The notes below the pieces were generated by a model that saw nothing but the letters and a program-made list of their open reading frames with translations, searched no databases and had not been told where the DNA came from. A stretch of 64,000 bases of DNA from Ectopseudomonas mendocina (GTDB lineage: Bacteria; Pseudomonadota; Gammaproteobacteria; Pseudomonadales; Pseudomonadaceae), in assembly GCF_007049795.1 (NCBI RefSeq), contig NZ_SCFY01000012.1, positions 124,001-188,000 on the forward strand. Direction: 5' to 3'. A program made the position numbers and the translations under genes. This document shows positions 35,174 through 45,937 of this stretch, piece by piece (position 1 is the stretch's first letter; every line of letters starts with the position of its first letter).

Positions 35174-38052
35174 TGGCTGTCCAGGTGCAGGGTGGTGAGC
35201 ACGCGGCCGTCGGCTTCGGGCTCACCCAGGTTGGCATCGATCAGGTAGACACGTTCATCGTACAACCCACCTTGTTCAACCAGATAATCCTTGATCGTTG
35301 CAGCGCGTTGCTGAGCCAGCTGACGCAGCAACAACTTGCTTTGAGCCCAGGAGTCCAATACTGCCTTGCGCATGTTCTGCTGGCGTTGTTCTTTGTCCAG
35401 TTCGGCCCACTCGGCTGGCGGCTGCTGCTTGAGCCGGGTGCGATAAATACCTTCGAGCAGGGCGGCTTGTTCATCTTCCGCGACCGTCAGTTCATCGGGG
35501 CTGGCCGGTACTTTGTCACCACGGCGTTGTAGCACCTTGTACCAGCCTTCGCGAAACTCGCGTTGCAGACGCTGTTCGGCCAGCAGCGGGCCGTCGGCAC
35601 GCTGTGCGGCCTGACCTTCGACCTCCAGGCGCAGGTTCGGGCGTTCCTCGAGCGCTTTGGCCAGGGTGTCCAGGGCCTGGCGTGCGTCTCCCTCCAGCTC
35701 TGCAGAGCCCGCAGCGAACGGCACGGTACTGAGGTCGACGTTGCTGCCGCCGACCAGGCCGGCGATGAACTTGAATGGCGCCTGGGCCGCGCGCAACACC
35801 AGATTGCGCAAGGTTTGCCAGACGATGGGCATGACGCTGAACTGCGGATTGTTCAGGTCTCCCTGTACCGGCAACTCGATGGCGATGCGCCCCTGGGTGT
35901 CCTTGAGCAGGGCCACTGCCAGGCGAATCGGCAGGTCGACAGCATCCGGGCTGTCGACACGCTCGCCCAGTTGCAGGTTCTCCACCAGCACCTTGTTCTC
36001 GGCATTGAGCTGGCCTTTCTCGATGCGGTAGTGCAGGTCGAGGTTGAGGCGACCCTTGCGGATGCGATAGCCGGCGAACTTGCCGGAATAGGGGGTGATG
36101 GTGGTCAGTTCGACGTTCTTGAAGCTGGTGGCGATATCCAGGCTGTTGAGCGGATCGAACGGCGTCAGCTTGCCTTTGATGCTCATTGGCGCGTAGCGGT
36201 CGACCTTGCCCTAGATATCGACGCTGGCGGCTTGCGGCTTCTGGTTGTCGAGTACACCGATGCGCCCGTTCATTTGCTGAACGGCAGTGGCGAAGCTGGG
36301 GGTCAGGCTGAAGTCGGCGAAGTTGGCCGAACCATCATTGATGGCTACGCCGCCGATGCGGATCGCCAGTGGTTTGCCCGCATCGGCCTTGCTCTCGTTC
36401 GGCGTCGCCGGTTGCGGCACGATCAGCTCGCTGACGTTGGTGGTCAGGTCCTCGTTTATCACGAAACGTGCATAGGGCTGATCCAACTCGACGCGCTCGA
36501 TGGCAAGGCTTTCGCCGTGACGATAGTCGAGACCACCCACCCGTAATTGCTTCCAGCGCACGAAATCGCGTTCGCGCAGAGTATCCAGGGTATGCAGCTG
36601 ATCGACCTTGGCGTTGCCGGTGACGCTGAGTGCCAGCGGTTCGGTGCTCTTGAGTTGCACGTCGAGGTCGCTGCCGAGCAGGCCACTGCGCAGTTCCAGG
36701 TGAATGAATGGGCTCAGGTAGGCTTGTGCCACGCGCAGGTCGATGTCCTGCGTGGCGACCTTGAGTTGAGCGCTGGTAGGGCTCAGTTGTACGTTGCCGG
36801 CTGCCTGCAGCTTGCCCTGTTTGCCGAGACCGCTATCGAGCCTGAGGTCGAAAGGTTTGTCGCCCAGGCTGTCGAAATTCTTCAGATCCAGGTTCAGTGG
36901 GCCGACCTCCACCGCCACTTCCTGCTGCGGCACGCGGTCGGCCAAGTGAGCCTTGTAGTCGCGTAGCTGCACATCTTGCAGCAGCACTTGCCAGGACTTG
37001 CTATCGCCGGCTTGCGACGTCGTCTCGGCAGTCTCGCTCTTGGCGCTTTCGGGTTTGGCGAACAGCTTCTGCCAATCCAGCTGGCCGTCGGCTTCGCGCG
37101 CCGCCCAGGCTTCGAGGCCCTGGCTACGCACCTGGCCGATCACCACCTGCTGCTTGGCCAGGTCGAGGCTGGTGTTGTCGATATCCAGGCGTTGCAGGCG
37201 TACCAGCGGTTTGCCTTGCGGATCGTCGATGGCGAAGGGGGCCAACTGCACCTTGACCTTGCTCAGTTGCAGTTCGGTCCCGCTGGAGAGGTCGAGGCGA
37301 TAGTCGCTGCTGAGGTCGACCTGGCCTTCTTTCAGCACCAACGGCAAGGCATCCCGCACGTAAGGCCAGAAGGTGCTCAGGCGGCCATCGCTGACGCTCA
37401 GACTGCCGCTGGAGGTGATGGGCGTCAGGCTGACCTGGCCGCGCCAGTCGATCTGCGAGCCGTGCGGGCCGCTGGCGGTCATGGTCATTTCGGCGTTATC
37501 GCCGGCCAGGGTGCTGAGATTGTGCAATTCCAGATCGAGCGCGTCATAGGCGAACTCCACGGCCTCGCTCGGGCGCAGGTCCTGGAAGCGCAGTGACTTC
37601 TCACGCAGACGGATGCTGTCGATGCGCAGCGGGAAGGGCTCGCTGCTCTCTGTCTTGGGTTCCGCCTGACTTTCCGGCAGATGGAACAACTGGGTGAGAT
37701 TGAGCGTACCGTCTTTGGCGAAGAGTATTTCGGTGTGCGCACCGTCGAGCTCGACGTCACTCAGGTGCAAGGCACCGCTCCACAGGCTGTCACTTTGCAA
37801 GTTGGCGTAGAGGCGCTGGAAGCTCACTTGCTCCTGGCCACTCTCGCCGATACGCAGGCCCCAGAGGCTCAGCTCGAGCGTGAAGGGGTTGAGCTGCACG
37901 CGCTGCAGCGAGGCGGGCACCGTGCTGTACTGCGCCAACTGCTGATTGGCGACACGCAGGGCGATGCCCGGCAGAATCAGAAAGCCGATCAGGCTGTAGA
38001 GGAAAACGGTGATCAACAGTGCGCTTAGCGCGCGCTTCAGTCCTTTGGGCAT
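35170..38052 (-). pseudogene. DUF748 (AsmA-like) envelope protein interrupted by in-frame TAG
   Basis: One frame of 961 codons from ATG 38052 to TGA 35170, broken only by TAG at 36213-36211 (codon 614), where the context AASVDI-stop-GKVDRYAP predicts Gln (CAG). The N-terminus has a membrane anchor (ALLITVFLYSLIGFLILPGIAL), followed by the repetitive beta-strand DUF748/AsmA-type body; the C-terminal part includes GKLTPFDPLNSLDIATSFKN and a PVQGDLNNPQFS segment, then an OmpA-like tail. AsmA-like proteins bridge the envelope and affect lipid transport. A second start (ATG 36186) could make the 338-residue distal part, but without signal or anchor. Nonsense mutation, readthrough or sequence error remain open. 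Confidence 0.82.
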
Positions 38053-38154
38053 GGCTTGGCGTCATCTATCCAGACGAGGAGACGACTTGGAGTATGGCAC
38101 GGCGGTTCGGTTCCGGTCGTTATCGCTGCAGTCAGATTGCGCGTAAGTCCCGGT

Positions 38155-39171
38155 TCAGAGGTGCAGGATCAGGGTTTTCAGCGGCGGTTTGGCATCATGC
38201 GAAGGGAAGTCGGATGCTGGGACGATGACCTGGCAATCCTGGACTGGGCGGCCGAGTTTCTCGGCGCAGCGCAGCACCTGGGCGCGCCAGTCGCTCATCT
38301 CCACTTTTGCCAGGTTGTTGCAGCACACCAGGGTGCCGCCTTCGGCAGTGGCCAGCAGAGCTGGCTTGAGCAGGCTCTGGTAATCACGCAGCAGATCGAC
38401 CGTACCGAAGGTGCTCTTGGCCCAGGCAGGCGGGTCGAGGAACACAAGATCGAACTGACGCGGTTGCAGGCGCGGGTAACTCGGCAGTTTCTGCCCGCGT
38501 CGGCTGCTGATCGGTAGATCGGCCAACTGACGAATCGCCGGGAAGTAATCGGACTGGATGAACTGCATGGCGGGCAACTCGGGGTTGAGCGCACCGTTTT
38601 CGCGGCCCACGGCGAGGTTACCCTGGGCGAAGTCGAGGTTGGTCACCTCGCGTGCGCCACCCGCCGCGGCGCACAGACCGACGCCGCAGGTGTAGGCGAA
38701 CAGGTTGAGCACGGACTTGTCGGCGCTGTTGGCCTTGACCCAGCCGCGGGCGTTGCGCAGGTCGAGAAACAGCAGCGGGTCCTGTCCGGCATGCCGGCCG
38801 CGTACGCGGTAACGCAGCCCCCACTCGCGGCCGACCATATCCTCCAGCGCTGCCTCATCGGCCTGGAACAGGGTTGGGTCGCGATCGATCCGCGAATTGC
38901 CCTTGGAGCGGTCGTTGTAGACCAGGAGCAGCGGCTGTCCCAGATGCGCTTCGACGTTGCCGACGATGCTGTGTAGCTCGCCGGCCTCAAGTGGTTGATG
39001 AAAACTCTGTACCAGCAACTGCGGGCCGTAGCGGTCGACGGTCAGGCCAGGCGCGCCTTCCTGGCTCCCGTGGAACAGTCGGTAGCAGTCGGTGCCCTGG
39101 GCGTGCAGGTCTGCGAGGAGGTTTTCGCGAGCAGCGAGGGCGGCGCGCAGCGCCTGGTCAAGAGAAGGCAT
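38155..39171 (-). CDS. Class I SAM-dependent rRNA methyltransferase, RlmI-like
   Basis: 338 residues from ATG 39171 (MPSLDQALRAAL); a TTG at 39210 would extend it without support. Domain order resembles RlmI-type 23S rRNA m5C methyltransferases: N-terminal part with ERFHGSQEGAPGLTVDRYG-like FHGSQEGAPGLTVDRY, an RxxxR stretch, then the Rossmann core VLNLFAYTCGVGLCAAAGGA (motif I), NLDFAQGNL, and FLDPPAWAKS (motif IV). No PUA domain is evident, so the exact target is unknown. Confidence 0.85.
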   Translation of the reverse strand: MPSLDQALRAALAARENLLADLHAQGTDCYRLFHGSQEGAPGLTVDRYGPQLLVQSFHQPLEAGELHSIVGNVEAHLGQPLLLVYNDRSKGNSRIDRDPTLFQADEAALEDMVGREWGLRYRVRGRHAGQDPLLFLDLRNARGWVKANSADKSVLNLFAYTCGVGLCAAAGGAREVTNLDFAQGNLAVGRENGALNPELPAMQFIQSDYFPAIRQLADLPISSRRGQKLPSYPRLQPRQFDLVFLDPPAWAKSTFGTVDLLRDYQSLLKPALLATAEGGTLVCCNNLAKVEMSDWRAQVLRCAEKLGRPVQDCQVIVPASDFPSHDAKPPLKTLILHL

Positions 39172-39244
39172 GCGCGGCGTCTCGGAGAAAGGGAGGCGCA
39201 AGTTTATCAAGAAAAGCCGCGGGGGATGGACGTGGGACGGTGGC

Positions 39245-40117
39245 CTACAGGCGCGGCGCTAAACGACGGTGGGCGCGCTGTACTGCGCTGTTACGAATCG
39301 CCCAGCGCAGCAGCGTGGCGGTGCGTTGCACGCTGCTGCGAATCAGCGGACGGCGCCAGGGCGCCTGGTGTTCGCCGAGCAGGTCGCTGGCCCAGTCCGG
39401 CAGCAGGTCTACACCGGCCTGCATCATCAGATTGCCGAAGGGTTTGGCGAGAATATTGGGCATCGGTGCGGCATACAGCAGTCGCACCACTTCGCGGGTT
39501 CGCGCGTCACACAGCAATTGCGGGCGCATGCGATGGAGGTAGTCGCTGATGGTCTGGCGCGATTTAGGCACGTCCTGCGCGCCGAGGCGTTCGGCGATCA
39601 ATGCCACTTCGCGGTAGTAACGATCCTGTTCGGCCACCGGCAGTTGCGGGTCGACGTAGCGCAGGTAGCCGGTGAGAAACTGGCTGACCTCGGAGACATG
39701 CACCCAGGTCAGCAGCTCGGGATCGCTGGCGGCATAGGGGCGACCGTCCGGCGCGTTGCCGGTTACCTGCAGGTGGATGCGGCGCACCTTGTCGAGCAAC
39801 TGTTCGGCATCGTGCAGGCCGCCATAGGTGGTGCCGGCGATGAACAGGCTGGTGCGGCGCAGGCGGCCGAGCATGTCCTGGCGAAAGGTAGAGTGATCCC
39901 ACACCCCGGCCAAGGCCAGCGGGTGGAGCATCTGCAGGAGCAGGGCGGAGATGCCGCCGACCATCATCGCGGTGAAGTCAGCGTGGACTTTCCAGACCAT
40001 CGACTCGGGGCCGAACAGGCCGGCATCACCGTGCGGCTGATCGAGGTCGAGCACGCCCAGCGAGGCGCCGGTGAGGCTGTGCACCTGTTTTTCGATTTGT
40101 CTGCGTAGGGTTTCCAT
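39245..40117 (-). CDS. Oxygenase MpaB-like (DUF2236) protein
   Basis: 290 residues from METLRRQIEKQVHSL at 40117 (a longer frame from 40153 is possible). Family features: FGPESMVWKVHADFTAMMVGGISALLLQMLHPLALAGVWDHS near 50-90, HVSEVSQFLTGY near 155, and a conserved Arg/His-rich C-terminal part. MpaB-like proteins are haem-binding, histidine-rich oxygenases acting on polymers or lipids; substrate here unknown. Stands alone, convergent with nothing, between an rRNA methyltransferase and acs on the same strand. Confidence 0.85.
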   Translation of the reverse strand: METLRRQIEKQVHSLTGASLGVLDLDQPHGDAGLFGPESMVWKVHADFTAMMVGGISALLLQMLHPLALAGVWDHSTFRQDMLGRLRRTSLFIAGTTYGGLHDAEQLLDKVRRIHLQVTGNAPDGRPYAASDPELLTWVHVSEVSQFLTGYLRYVDPQLPVAEQDRYYREVALIAERLGAQDVPKSRQTISDYLHRMRPQLLCDARTREVVRLLYAAPMPNILAKPFGNLMMQAGVDLLPDWASDLLGEHQAPWRRPLIRSSVQRTATLLRWAIRNSAVQRAHRRLAPRL

Positions 40118-40158
40118 GGCGCGCAGTTTCGGCGCTTGGCTGGCGCAAGACAAGATGA

Positions 40159-40180
40159 GCCCGGCCCTTTCGGGCCGGGC
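40159..40180. terminator. Hairpin downstream of acs
   Basis: GCCCGGCCC (40159-40167) and GGGCCGGGC (40172-40180) with a TTTC loop. It follows the acs stop codon on the minus strand, without a clear T-run. Probable terminator or mRNA 3' stabiliser. Confidence 0.6.
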
Positions 40181-40186
40181 GGAGTG

Positions 40187-42124
40187 TCAGCGGTTGAGAC
40201 GCTGATCGATCAGGCTGTCGACCACGCTGGGGTCAGCCAGGGTCGAGGTGTCGCCCATGTTCTCCAGCTCGTTGCAGGCGATCTTGCGCAGGATGCGGCG
40301 CATGATCTTGCCTGAGCGGGTCTTGGGCAGGCCCGGCGCCCACTGGACCAGTTCCGGTTTGGCGAAGCTGCCGATTTCCTTGCCGACCAGGGTCAGCAGG
40401 TCCTTCTTCAGCTCGTCGGAAGGCTCCTGGCCGTTCATCAGGGTGACGTAGGCATAGATGCCCTGACCCTTTACGTCGTGCGGGTAGCCGACCACTGCCG
40501 CTTCGGCCACGGCATCGTGCAGCACCAGTGCGCTCTCCACCTCGGCGGTACCGATGCGGTGGCCGGATACGTTGATCACGTCATCCACGCGGCCGGTGAT
40601 CCAGTAGTAGCCGTCCTCGTCGCGGCGTGCGCCGTCACCGGTGAAGTAGTAGCCGGGGTAAGGCTTGAAGTAGGTATCGATCATGCGTTGATGATCGCCG
40701 TAGACGCTGCGGATCTGGCTCGGCCAACTCGCCTTGATGGCCAGTACGCCGCTGCCGGGGCCGTCGATCTCCTTGCCCTGTTCGTCGAGCAGCACCGGTT
40801 GTACGCCGAAGAACGGACGGGTGGCCGAGCCGGGCTTGAGGTCGGTAGCACCAGGCAGCGGAGTGATCAGGATGGAGCCTGTTTCGGTCTGCCACCAGGT
40901 ATCGACGATGGGGCAGCGGCCATCGCCCACCACATGAAAGTACCACTCCCAGGCTTCCGGGTTGATCGGTTCGCCCACCGTGCCGAGCAGGCGCAGACTG
41001 CTGCGCGACGTGCTCTTGACCGGGCCTTGCCCCTCGCGCATCAGTGCACGCAGTGCCGTGGGCGCGGTGTAGAAGGTGTTGACCTGGTGCTTGTCGATCA
41101 CCTGCCAGAAGCGCGAAGCGTCCGGGTAGTTGGGCACGCCTTCGAACATCAGGGTGGTGGCAGCGTTGGCCAGTGGGCCGTAGACGATGTAGCTGTGCCC
41201 GGTAACCCAGCCGACATCGGCGGTGCACCAGTAGATGTCGCCCTCGTGGTAGTCGAACACGTACTTGTGGGTCATCGCTGCGCCGAGCAGGTAGCCGCCG
41301 GTGGTGTGCAGTACGCCCTTGGGTTTCCCGGTCGAGCCCGAGGTGTAGAGAATGAACAGCGGATCCTCCGCGTCCATCGGCTCGGCCGGGCAGTCGGCGT
41401 CGACTTTCTTCAGCGCCTGGTGGTACCAGAGGTCACGACCTTCCACCCAGGCGATATCGCCCTGAGTGCGTTCGACTACCACCACGGTGGAGACGTCCGG
41501 GCAGCTTTGCAGGGCCTTGTCGACGTTGGCCTTCAAGGGGATGTACTTGCCACCACGCACGCCTTCGTCGGCGGTGATCACCGCACGGCAGTCGGCATCG
41601 AGGATGCGGTCGCGCAGGGCATCGGGAGAGAAACCGCCGAACACCACCGAATGTACGGCGCCGATGCGTGCACAGGCGAGCATGGCGTAAGCCGCTTCGG
41701 GAATCATTGGCATGTAGATGCACACCCGGTCGCCTTTCTTCACGCCACGGCCCTTGAGCACGTTGGCCAGTCGGCTGACGTTGTGGTGCAGCTTGTTGTA
41801 GGTGATGTGTGCCGATTCGGCGGGGTTGTCGCCTTCCCAGATGATGGCGATCTGTTCGCCGCGCTTTTCCAGATGGCGATCAATGCAGTTGTAGGCAACG
41901 TTGAGTTGGCCGCCCTTGAACCATTCGGCGTGGCCTTGTTTCAGGTCGCTGGTGTGCACCTGATCCCAGGGTTTGAACCAGTCCAGAAAGGTCTTGGCCT
42001 GCTCGCCCCAGAAGGTCTCGGGTTGCTCGACGGACTGTTGATACAGGCGCAGATAAGCATCGTTATCCAGGTGTGCGCGCTGACGTACCGCGTCGGTCAC
42101 GGGGTGGCGGGTGATCTCGAACAT
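40187..42124 (-). CDS. acsA: Acetyl-CoA synthetase
   Basis: Activates acetate to acetyl-CoA via acetyl-AMP. 645 residues from ATG 42124 with AAGGAG 6 bp upstream. Motifs: [15 protein letters not shown] (P-loop) near 265, the WWQTETGS segment near 415, YYTGDG-like [16 protein letters not shown], and the C-terminal [14 protein letters not shown] with the acetylatable Lys. An A-rich stretch next to the SD resembles a Hfq/Crc site, as expected for acetate use under catabolite repression. A second ORF (pgi) lies upstream on the same strand. Confidence 0.96.
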   Translation of the reverse strand: MFEITRHPVTDAVRQRAHLDNDAYLRLYQQSVEQPETFWGEQAKTFLDWFKPWDQVHTSDLKQGHAEWFKGGQLNVAYNCIDRHLEKRGEQIAIIWEGDNPAESAHITYNKLHHNVSRLANVLKGRGVKKGDRVCIYMPMIPEAAYAMLACARIGAVHSVVFGGFSPDALRDRILDADCRAVITADEGVRGGKYIPLKANVDKALQSCPDVSTVVVVERTQGDIAWVEGRDLWYHQALKKVDADCPAEPMDAEDPLFILYTSGSTGKPKGVLHTTGGYLLGAAMTHKYVFDYHEGDIYWCTADVGWVTGHSYIVYGPLANAATTLMFEGVPNYPDASRFWQVIDKHQVNTFYTAPTALRALMREGQGPVKSTSRSSLRLLGTVGEPINPEAWEWYFHVVGDGRCPIVDTWWQTETGSILITPLPGATDLKPGSATRPFFGVQPVLLDEQGKEIDGPGSGVLAIKASWPSQIRSVYGDHQRMIDTYFKPYPGYYFTGDGARRDEDGYYWITGRVDDVINVSGHRIGTAEVESALVLHDAVAEAAVVGYPHDVKGQGIYAYVTLMNGQEPSDELKKDLLTLVGKEIGSFAKPELVQWAPGLPKTRSGKIMRRILRKIACNELENMGDTSTLADPSVVDSLIDQRLNR

Positions 42125-42130
42125 GGCGGG

Positions 42131-42149
42131 CTCCTTGTAATTGTTTGTC
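42131..42149 (-). promoter_or_regulatory. Candidate Hfq/Crc (CA-motif) site in the acs leader
   Basis: On the minus strand the leader reads ACAAACAATTACAAGGAG next to the ATG; AACAATTA matches AANAANAA at 7 of 8 positions and lies just before the SD. Hfq/Crc binding at such sites represses translation in Pseudomonas and is relieved by CrcZ, whose gene is also in this window. Confidence 0.5.
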
Positions 42150-42233
42150 CGCAACAATCACAAGGGTGCACCCAAGCAGGCGCTTGGTTCAAGGGGCGAT
42201 ATTCGCAGCAAGAGCGGCTGAGTGCCGTGAACA

Positions 42234-42258
42234 CTGCCCGGCGCTTGGCCCCGGGCAG
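42234..42258 (-). terminator. Hairpin after pgi
   Basis: CTGCCCGG (42234-42241) and CCGGGCAG (42251-42258). It follows the pgi stop by 16 bp in the minus direction, with no long T-run. Confidence 0.5.
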
Positions 42259-42273
42259 CGTCAGACGCGTGCA

Positions 42274-43938
42274 TCAGCCGCGATGATGTTCGCGGAAATG
42301 AGCGATCAGGCCCTGGGTCGATGCATCCGATGCGCTGCCATCGAGCTGGCCGGTCAGGCGCTGATACACCTCCTTGCCCATCTCCTTGCCCAGCTCCACG
42401 CCCCACTGGTCAAAGGCATTGATGCCCCAGATGGCGCTCTGCACGAAGACCTTGTGCTCGTACAGGGCAACCAGCGCGCCCAGCTCGAACGGTGCGATGC
42501 GATTCATCACCAGAATATTGCTCGGGCGATTGCCGGGTATCACCTTGTGCGGCGCCAGGCGCTGCACGTCGGCCTCGGCCATGCCCTTGGCGCGCAGTTC
42601 GGCCTCGGCCTCTTCACGCGTCTTGCCCTGCATCAGCGCCTGGGCCTGCGACAGGCAGTTGGCGAACAACCACTGGTGATGGTCGGACAATGGGTTGTAG
42701 CTGTTGACCGGAACGATGAAGTCCGCCGGTACCAGCAGGCGGCCCTGGTGCAGCAACTGGTGGTAAGCATGCTGGCCGTTGCAGCCGACACCGCCCCAGA
42801 TGATCGGCCCTGTGGCGATGTTCAGCGCGCTACCATCCTGGCGCACGCTCTTGCCGTTGGACTCCATGTCCAGCTGCTGCAGGTGTTTGGTGAAGTTACG
42901 CAGGTAATGGTCGTAGGGCAGGATGGCGTGGCTCTGCGCGTCCCAGAAATTGGTGTACCAGATGCCCAGCAGGGCCATCAGCACCGGCATGTTTTCGGCC
43001 AGTGGTGCCTGGGTGAAGTGCTGGTCCATGGCATAGGCGCCGGCCAGCAGTTCCTTGAAGTTGGACACGCCGATTGCCAGGGCGATGGGCAGGCCTATGG
43101 CCGACCACAGCGAGTAGCGGCCGCCGACCCAGTCCCACATGGGAAAGATGTTCTCTTCGCCGATACCGAACTCGATGGCAGCCTTGCGGTTGCTGGTCAC
43201 GGCGATGAAGTGACGGTGCAGCTCTTCTTCCGGGCCGCCCATGGCCAGGTACCAGTCGCGCGCGGCCAGGGTGTTCTTCAGGGTTTCCAGGGTGCCGAAG
43301 GACTTGCTGGAAACGATGAACAGGGTAGTTTCCGGGTTGAGGCGGGCGGTCAGTTCGCGGAATTCGCTGCCGTCGATATTGGCCAGGTAGTGGCAGCGCA
43401 CGCCACGCTGGGTGAATGGGCGCAGCGCCTCGGAAACCAGTTGTGGGCCGAGAAACGAGCCACCGATGCCGATGTTGACCACTTCCTTGATCGGCTTCTC
43501 GCTGTAGCCGCGCCACAGGCCGCTGTGAATGCGACTGACCAGCTCGGTGACCTGGTTCAGGACGCGATGGACCTCGGGAATGATGTCATGGCCGTCGACC
43601 AGCAGGCGGCGGCCAATCGGGCTGCGCAGGGCGGTATGCAGCGCGGCACGGCCTTCCGAAGCGTTGACCTGTTCGCCGTGGTACAGGCTGGCGATGGACT
43701 CCTGCAGACCGGCCTGCTCGGCCAGTTGAATCAGCAGATCGAGGCCGTGCTCATCGATCAGGTTCTTCGAGTAATCCAGCAGCAGCCCGCAGCTGTCGAG
43801 GGAAAAGCGCTGGTAGCGCCGTGCGTCTGCAGCGAAGGCTTCGCGCATGCTGAAACCGGCCATCTCGGCGCGATGCTGCTGCAGGGCCTGCCAGGCGGGC
43901 AGGGTGGTGACGTCTTGAGGCTGCTGGTAATAGGCCAT
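42274..43938 (-). CDS. pgi: Glucose-6-phosphate isomerase
   Basis: Interconverts glucose-6-P and fructose-6-P. 554 residues. Conserved segments: [18 protein letters not shown] near 155, [19 protein letters not shown] near 210, catalytic Glu in [18 protein letters not shown] near 270-285, and the C-terminal [18 protein letters not shown] carrying the substrate-opening Lys. Start ATG 43938 with GGAGCTCC just upstream on the minus strand. Located downstream of panC, separated by a terminator. Confidence 0.97.
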   Translation of the reverse strand: MAYYQQPQDVTTLPAWQALQQHRAEMAGFSMREAFAADARRYQRFSLDSCGLLLDYSKNLIDEHGLDLLIQLAEQAGLQESIASLYHGEQVNASEGRAALHTALRSPIGRRLLVDGHDIIPEVHRVLNQVTELVSRIHSGLWRGYSEKPIKEVVNIGIGGSFLGPQLVSEALRPFTQRGVRCHYLANIDGSEFRELTARLNPETTLFIVSSKSFGTLETLKNTLAARDWYLAMGGPEEELHRHFIAVTSNRKAAIEFGIGEENIFPMWDWVGGRYSLWSAIGLPIALAIGVSNFKELLAGAYAMDQHFTQAPLAENMPVLMALLGIWYTNFWDAQSHAILPYDHYLRNFTKHLQQLDMESNGKSVRQDGSALNIATGPIIWGGVGCNGQHAYHQLLHQGRLLVPADFIVPVNSYNPLSDHHQWLFANCLSQAQALMQGKTREEAEAELRAKGMAEADVQRLAPHKVIPGNRPSNILVMNRIAPFELGALVALYEHKVFVQSAIWGINAFDQWGVELGKEMGKEVYQRLTGQLDGSASDASTQGLIAHFREHHRG

Positions 43939-43960
43939 CGGAGCTCCTGGTCCACAAAAG

Positions 43961-43990
43961 CAAAAGGCCCGGATCGATCCGGGCCTTTGA
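43961..43990 (-). terminator. Terminator after panC
   Basis: Perfect palindrome AAAGGCCCGGAT / ATCCGGGCCTTT (43963-43988) followed on the minus strand by TTTTGCTTTTG. It ends the folK-panB-panC direction of transcription ahead of pgi. Confidence 0.8.
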
Positions 43991-44018
43991 GAGTGTAACC
44001 GGCTGCCTTTGCAGGCAG

Positions 44019-44876
44019 CTACTGGCGTGGCAGTTCAACCACCAGATTGTCGATCAGACGGGTGCTACCCAGCTGTGCAGCAGTCAGCACCACCAGGTGA
44101 TGATCGTCGAGCTGGGCCGGGCGCAGGTTCACCGCGTTACGGATCTCCAGGTAATCGGGGATGAAGCCGGCAGCACGTTGCTGCGCCTGGGTACTGTCGA
44201 TAAGGCGTGCGTAATCGCGAGCGCCACGCTGCAGTTCTTCGGCGATCGCTTGCAGGCCTCGATACAGCGCTGGGGCGGCGGCGCGTTGCTCCTTGCTGAG
44301 GTAACCGTTGCGCGAGGACAGCGCAAGGCCATCCTCGGCGCGTTGAGTTGGCGCTCCGATAATCTGGATCGGCATGTTCAGGTCCTGCACCAGTGCGCGG
44401 ATCACTGCCAGTTGCTGATAGTCCTTCTCGCCGAACACGGCCAGATCAGGCTGGACCATGTTGAACAGCTTGGTCACCACCGTCGCGACGCCCTCGAAAT
44501 GCCCCGGACGACTGGCGCCGCAGAGGCCTTCGGAAACACCGGGAACGATGACGCGAGCCTGATCACCCATGCCGTGCGGGTAGATTTCCGCGACATCGGG
44601 GTGAAACAGCAGGTGGCAGCCGGCCGCCAGCAGTTTCTCCTGGTCGGCGGCGAGGGTGCGCGGATAGGTGTCCAGATCTTCACCTGCGCCGAACTGCAGT
44701 GGGTTGACGAAGATGCTGGCAACCACAAAGTCGGCGCGTTGGGCGGCGATCTGTACCAGTGAAACGTGGCCCGCGTGCAGATTGCCCATGGTCGGCACGA
44801 AACCGATTTGCTTGCCCTCGGCCCGTGCCTGAGCGATGGCTGCGCGCAGCTCGCGCAGGGTCTTCACCGTGGTCAT
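44019..44876 (-). CDS. panC: Pantothenate synthetase
   Basis: ATP-dependent condensation of pantoate and beta-alanine. 285 residues. Motifs: [16 protein letters not shown] near 27 (HIGH-like), FVNPLQFG near 60, FGEKDYQQL near 145, and SSRNGYLS (KMSKS-like) near 185. The ATG at 44876 overlaps the panB stop by 4 nt. In P. aeruginosa panD follows panC; here the downstream 80 bp hold only a terminator. Confidence 0.96.
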   Translation of the reverse strand: MTTVKTLRELRAAIAQARAEGKQIGFVPTMGNLHAGHVSLVQIAAQRADFVVASIFVNPLQFGAGEDLDTYPRTLAADQEKLLAAGCHLLFHPDVAEIYPHGMGDQARVIVPGVSEGLCGASRPGHFEGVATVVTKLFNMVQPDLAVFGEKDYQQLAVIRALVQDLNMPIQIIGAPTQRAEDGLALSSRNGYLSKEQRAAAPALYRGLQAIAEELQRGARDYARLIDSTQAQQRAAGFIPDYLEIRNAVNLRPAQLDDHHLVVLTAAQLGSTRLIDNLVVELPRQ

Positions 44877-45673
44877 GCGGAAAACCCATGTTCGGCAGCC
44901 GGGAAGCTGCCGTCTTTGACGGCCTGTACGTAAGCGCTGAAGGCGCCCTGAATGCTGCTCTGGCCCTCCATGAAGTTACGCACGAACTTCGGCGCACGAC
45001 CTGACAGCGACAGCCCGAGCATGTCGTGCTTGACCAGCACCTGGCCATCGGTGGCGCTGCCTGCGCCAATGCCGATCACCGGAACCTTCACCGCCTGGGT
45101 GATTTCCGCAGCCAGTTCGCTCGGTACGCATTCGAGCAGCAGCATGGCCGCACCGGCCTGTTCCAGTGCCATGGCGTCGGCACGCATCTGCCGTGCCTGC
45201 GCTTCCTGGCGGCCCTGAACCTTGTAGCCGCCGAGAATGTTCACTGCTTGTGGGGTCAGGCCCAGATGCGCGCACACCGGTACGCCGCGCTCGGCCAGCA
45301 GACGGATTGGCTCGGCCAGCCAGCCAGCACCTTCCAGTTTGACCATGTGCGCGCCGGCCTGCATCAGCTTGGCGCTGTTGTGCAGAGCCTGCTCGGTGGT
45401 GGCATAGGCCATGAATGGCAGATCGGTGACGATCAGTGCGCCCTGGTTGCCGCGTTTGACGCAGGCGGTGTGGTAGGCCATTTCCTCGACGCTGACCGGC
45501 AGGGTGCTGTCGTGGCCCTGCAGGACCATGCCCAGGGAGTCGCCGACCAGCAACACGTCGACACCCGCCTGGCAGGCCGCATGGGCGTAGGTGGCGTCAT
45601 AGCAGGTCAGCATGGCGATCTTTTCACCGTTCTGCTTGAGGCTCTGCAGGGTGGTCAGGGTAACGTCAGGCAT
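44873..45673 (-). CDS. panB: 3-methyl-2-oxobutanoate hydroxymethyltransferase
   Basis: Makes ketopantoate from alpha-ketoisovalerate. 266 residues. Conserved: [10 protein letters not shown] near 25, [19 protein letters not shown] near 42, catalytic ECVPSELA near 180, and [20 protein letters not shown] near 200. ATG 45673 lies 264 bp from folK, longer than the usual tight folK-panB spacing, and a TTGACT/TATAGG-like promoter with a C7 tract is visible in that gap. Confidence 0.96.
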   Translation of the reverse strand: MPDVTLTTLQSLKQNGEKIAMLTCYDATYAHAACQAGVDVLLVGDSLGMVLQGHDSTLPVSVEEMAYHTACVKRGNQGALIVTDLPFMAYATTEQALHNSAKLMQAGAHMVKLEGAGWLAEPIRLLAERGVPVCAHLGLTPQAVNILGGYKVQGRQEAQARQMRADAMALEQAGAAMLLLECVPSELAAEITQAVKVPVIGIGAGSATDGQVLVKHDMLGLSLSGRAPKFVRNFMEGQSSIQGAFSAYVQAVKDGSFPAAEHGFSA

Positions 45674-45736
45674 TTCAAAGGTCCTCGCTCAGGCTCGGTA
45701 GACCGCTTCTATCTGGCTGCAATCCGGCCTGGATTG

Positions 45737-45815
45737 GCATCAAAGGTGCGCCCGGCGCTGGGCGACGGGACGCCTATAGTCCTGATGGGGGGGCGTGAAG
45801 TCAATTGCAGGTGTT
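45737..45815 (-). promoter_or_regulatory. Candidate panB promoter with a homopolymer spacer
   Basis: On the minus strand TTGACT (45806-45801 region) is followed by CACGCCCCCCCATC and then ACTATAGG (near 45780-45775). The spacing to TATAGG is about 20 bp, longer than ideal, and includes seven C. The remaining folK-panB gap shows no gene. Promoter identity is a guess. Confidence 0.3.
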
Positions 45816-45937
45816 ACCGCTCTGTTACTGGCGTTACCGCCAATGCCCGTGGCGAACGGCCGAGCTAGAGCTGGCGCGGGCTTGCGGCGGGTAGCAGGCG
45901 CAGAACAAGGTGAAGGTGGCTGGCGCTTGCTCGGGTG

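Noticed and set aside
35170..36186. Independent 338-residue protein
   Set aside because: It is the distal half of the DUF748 protein in the same frame, without its own signal peptide or SD.
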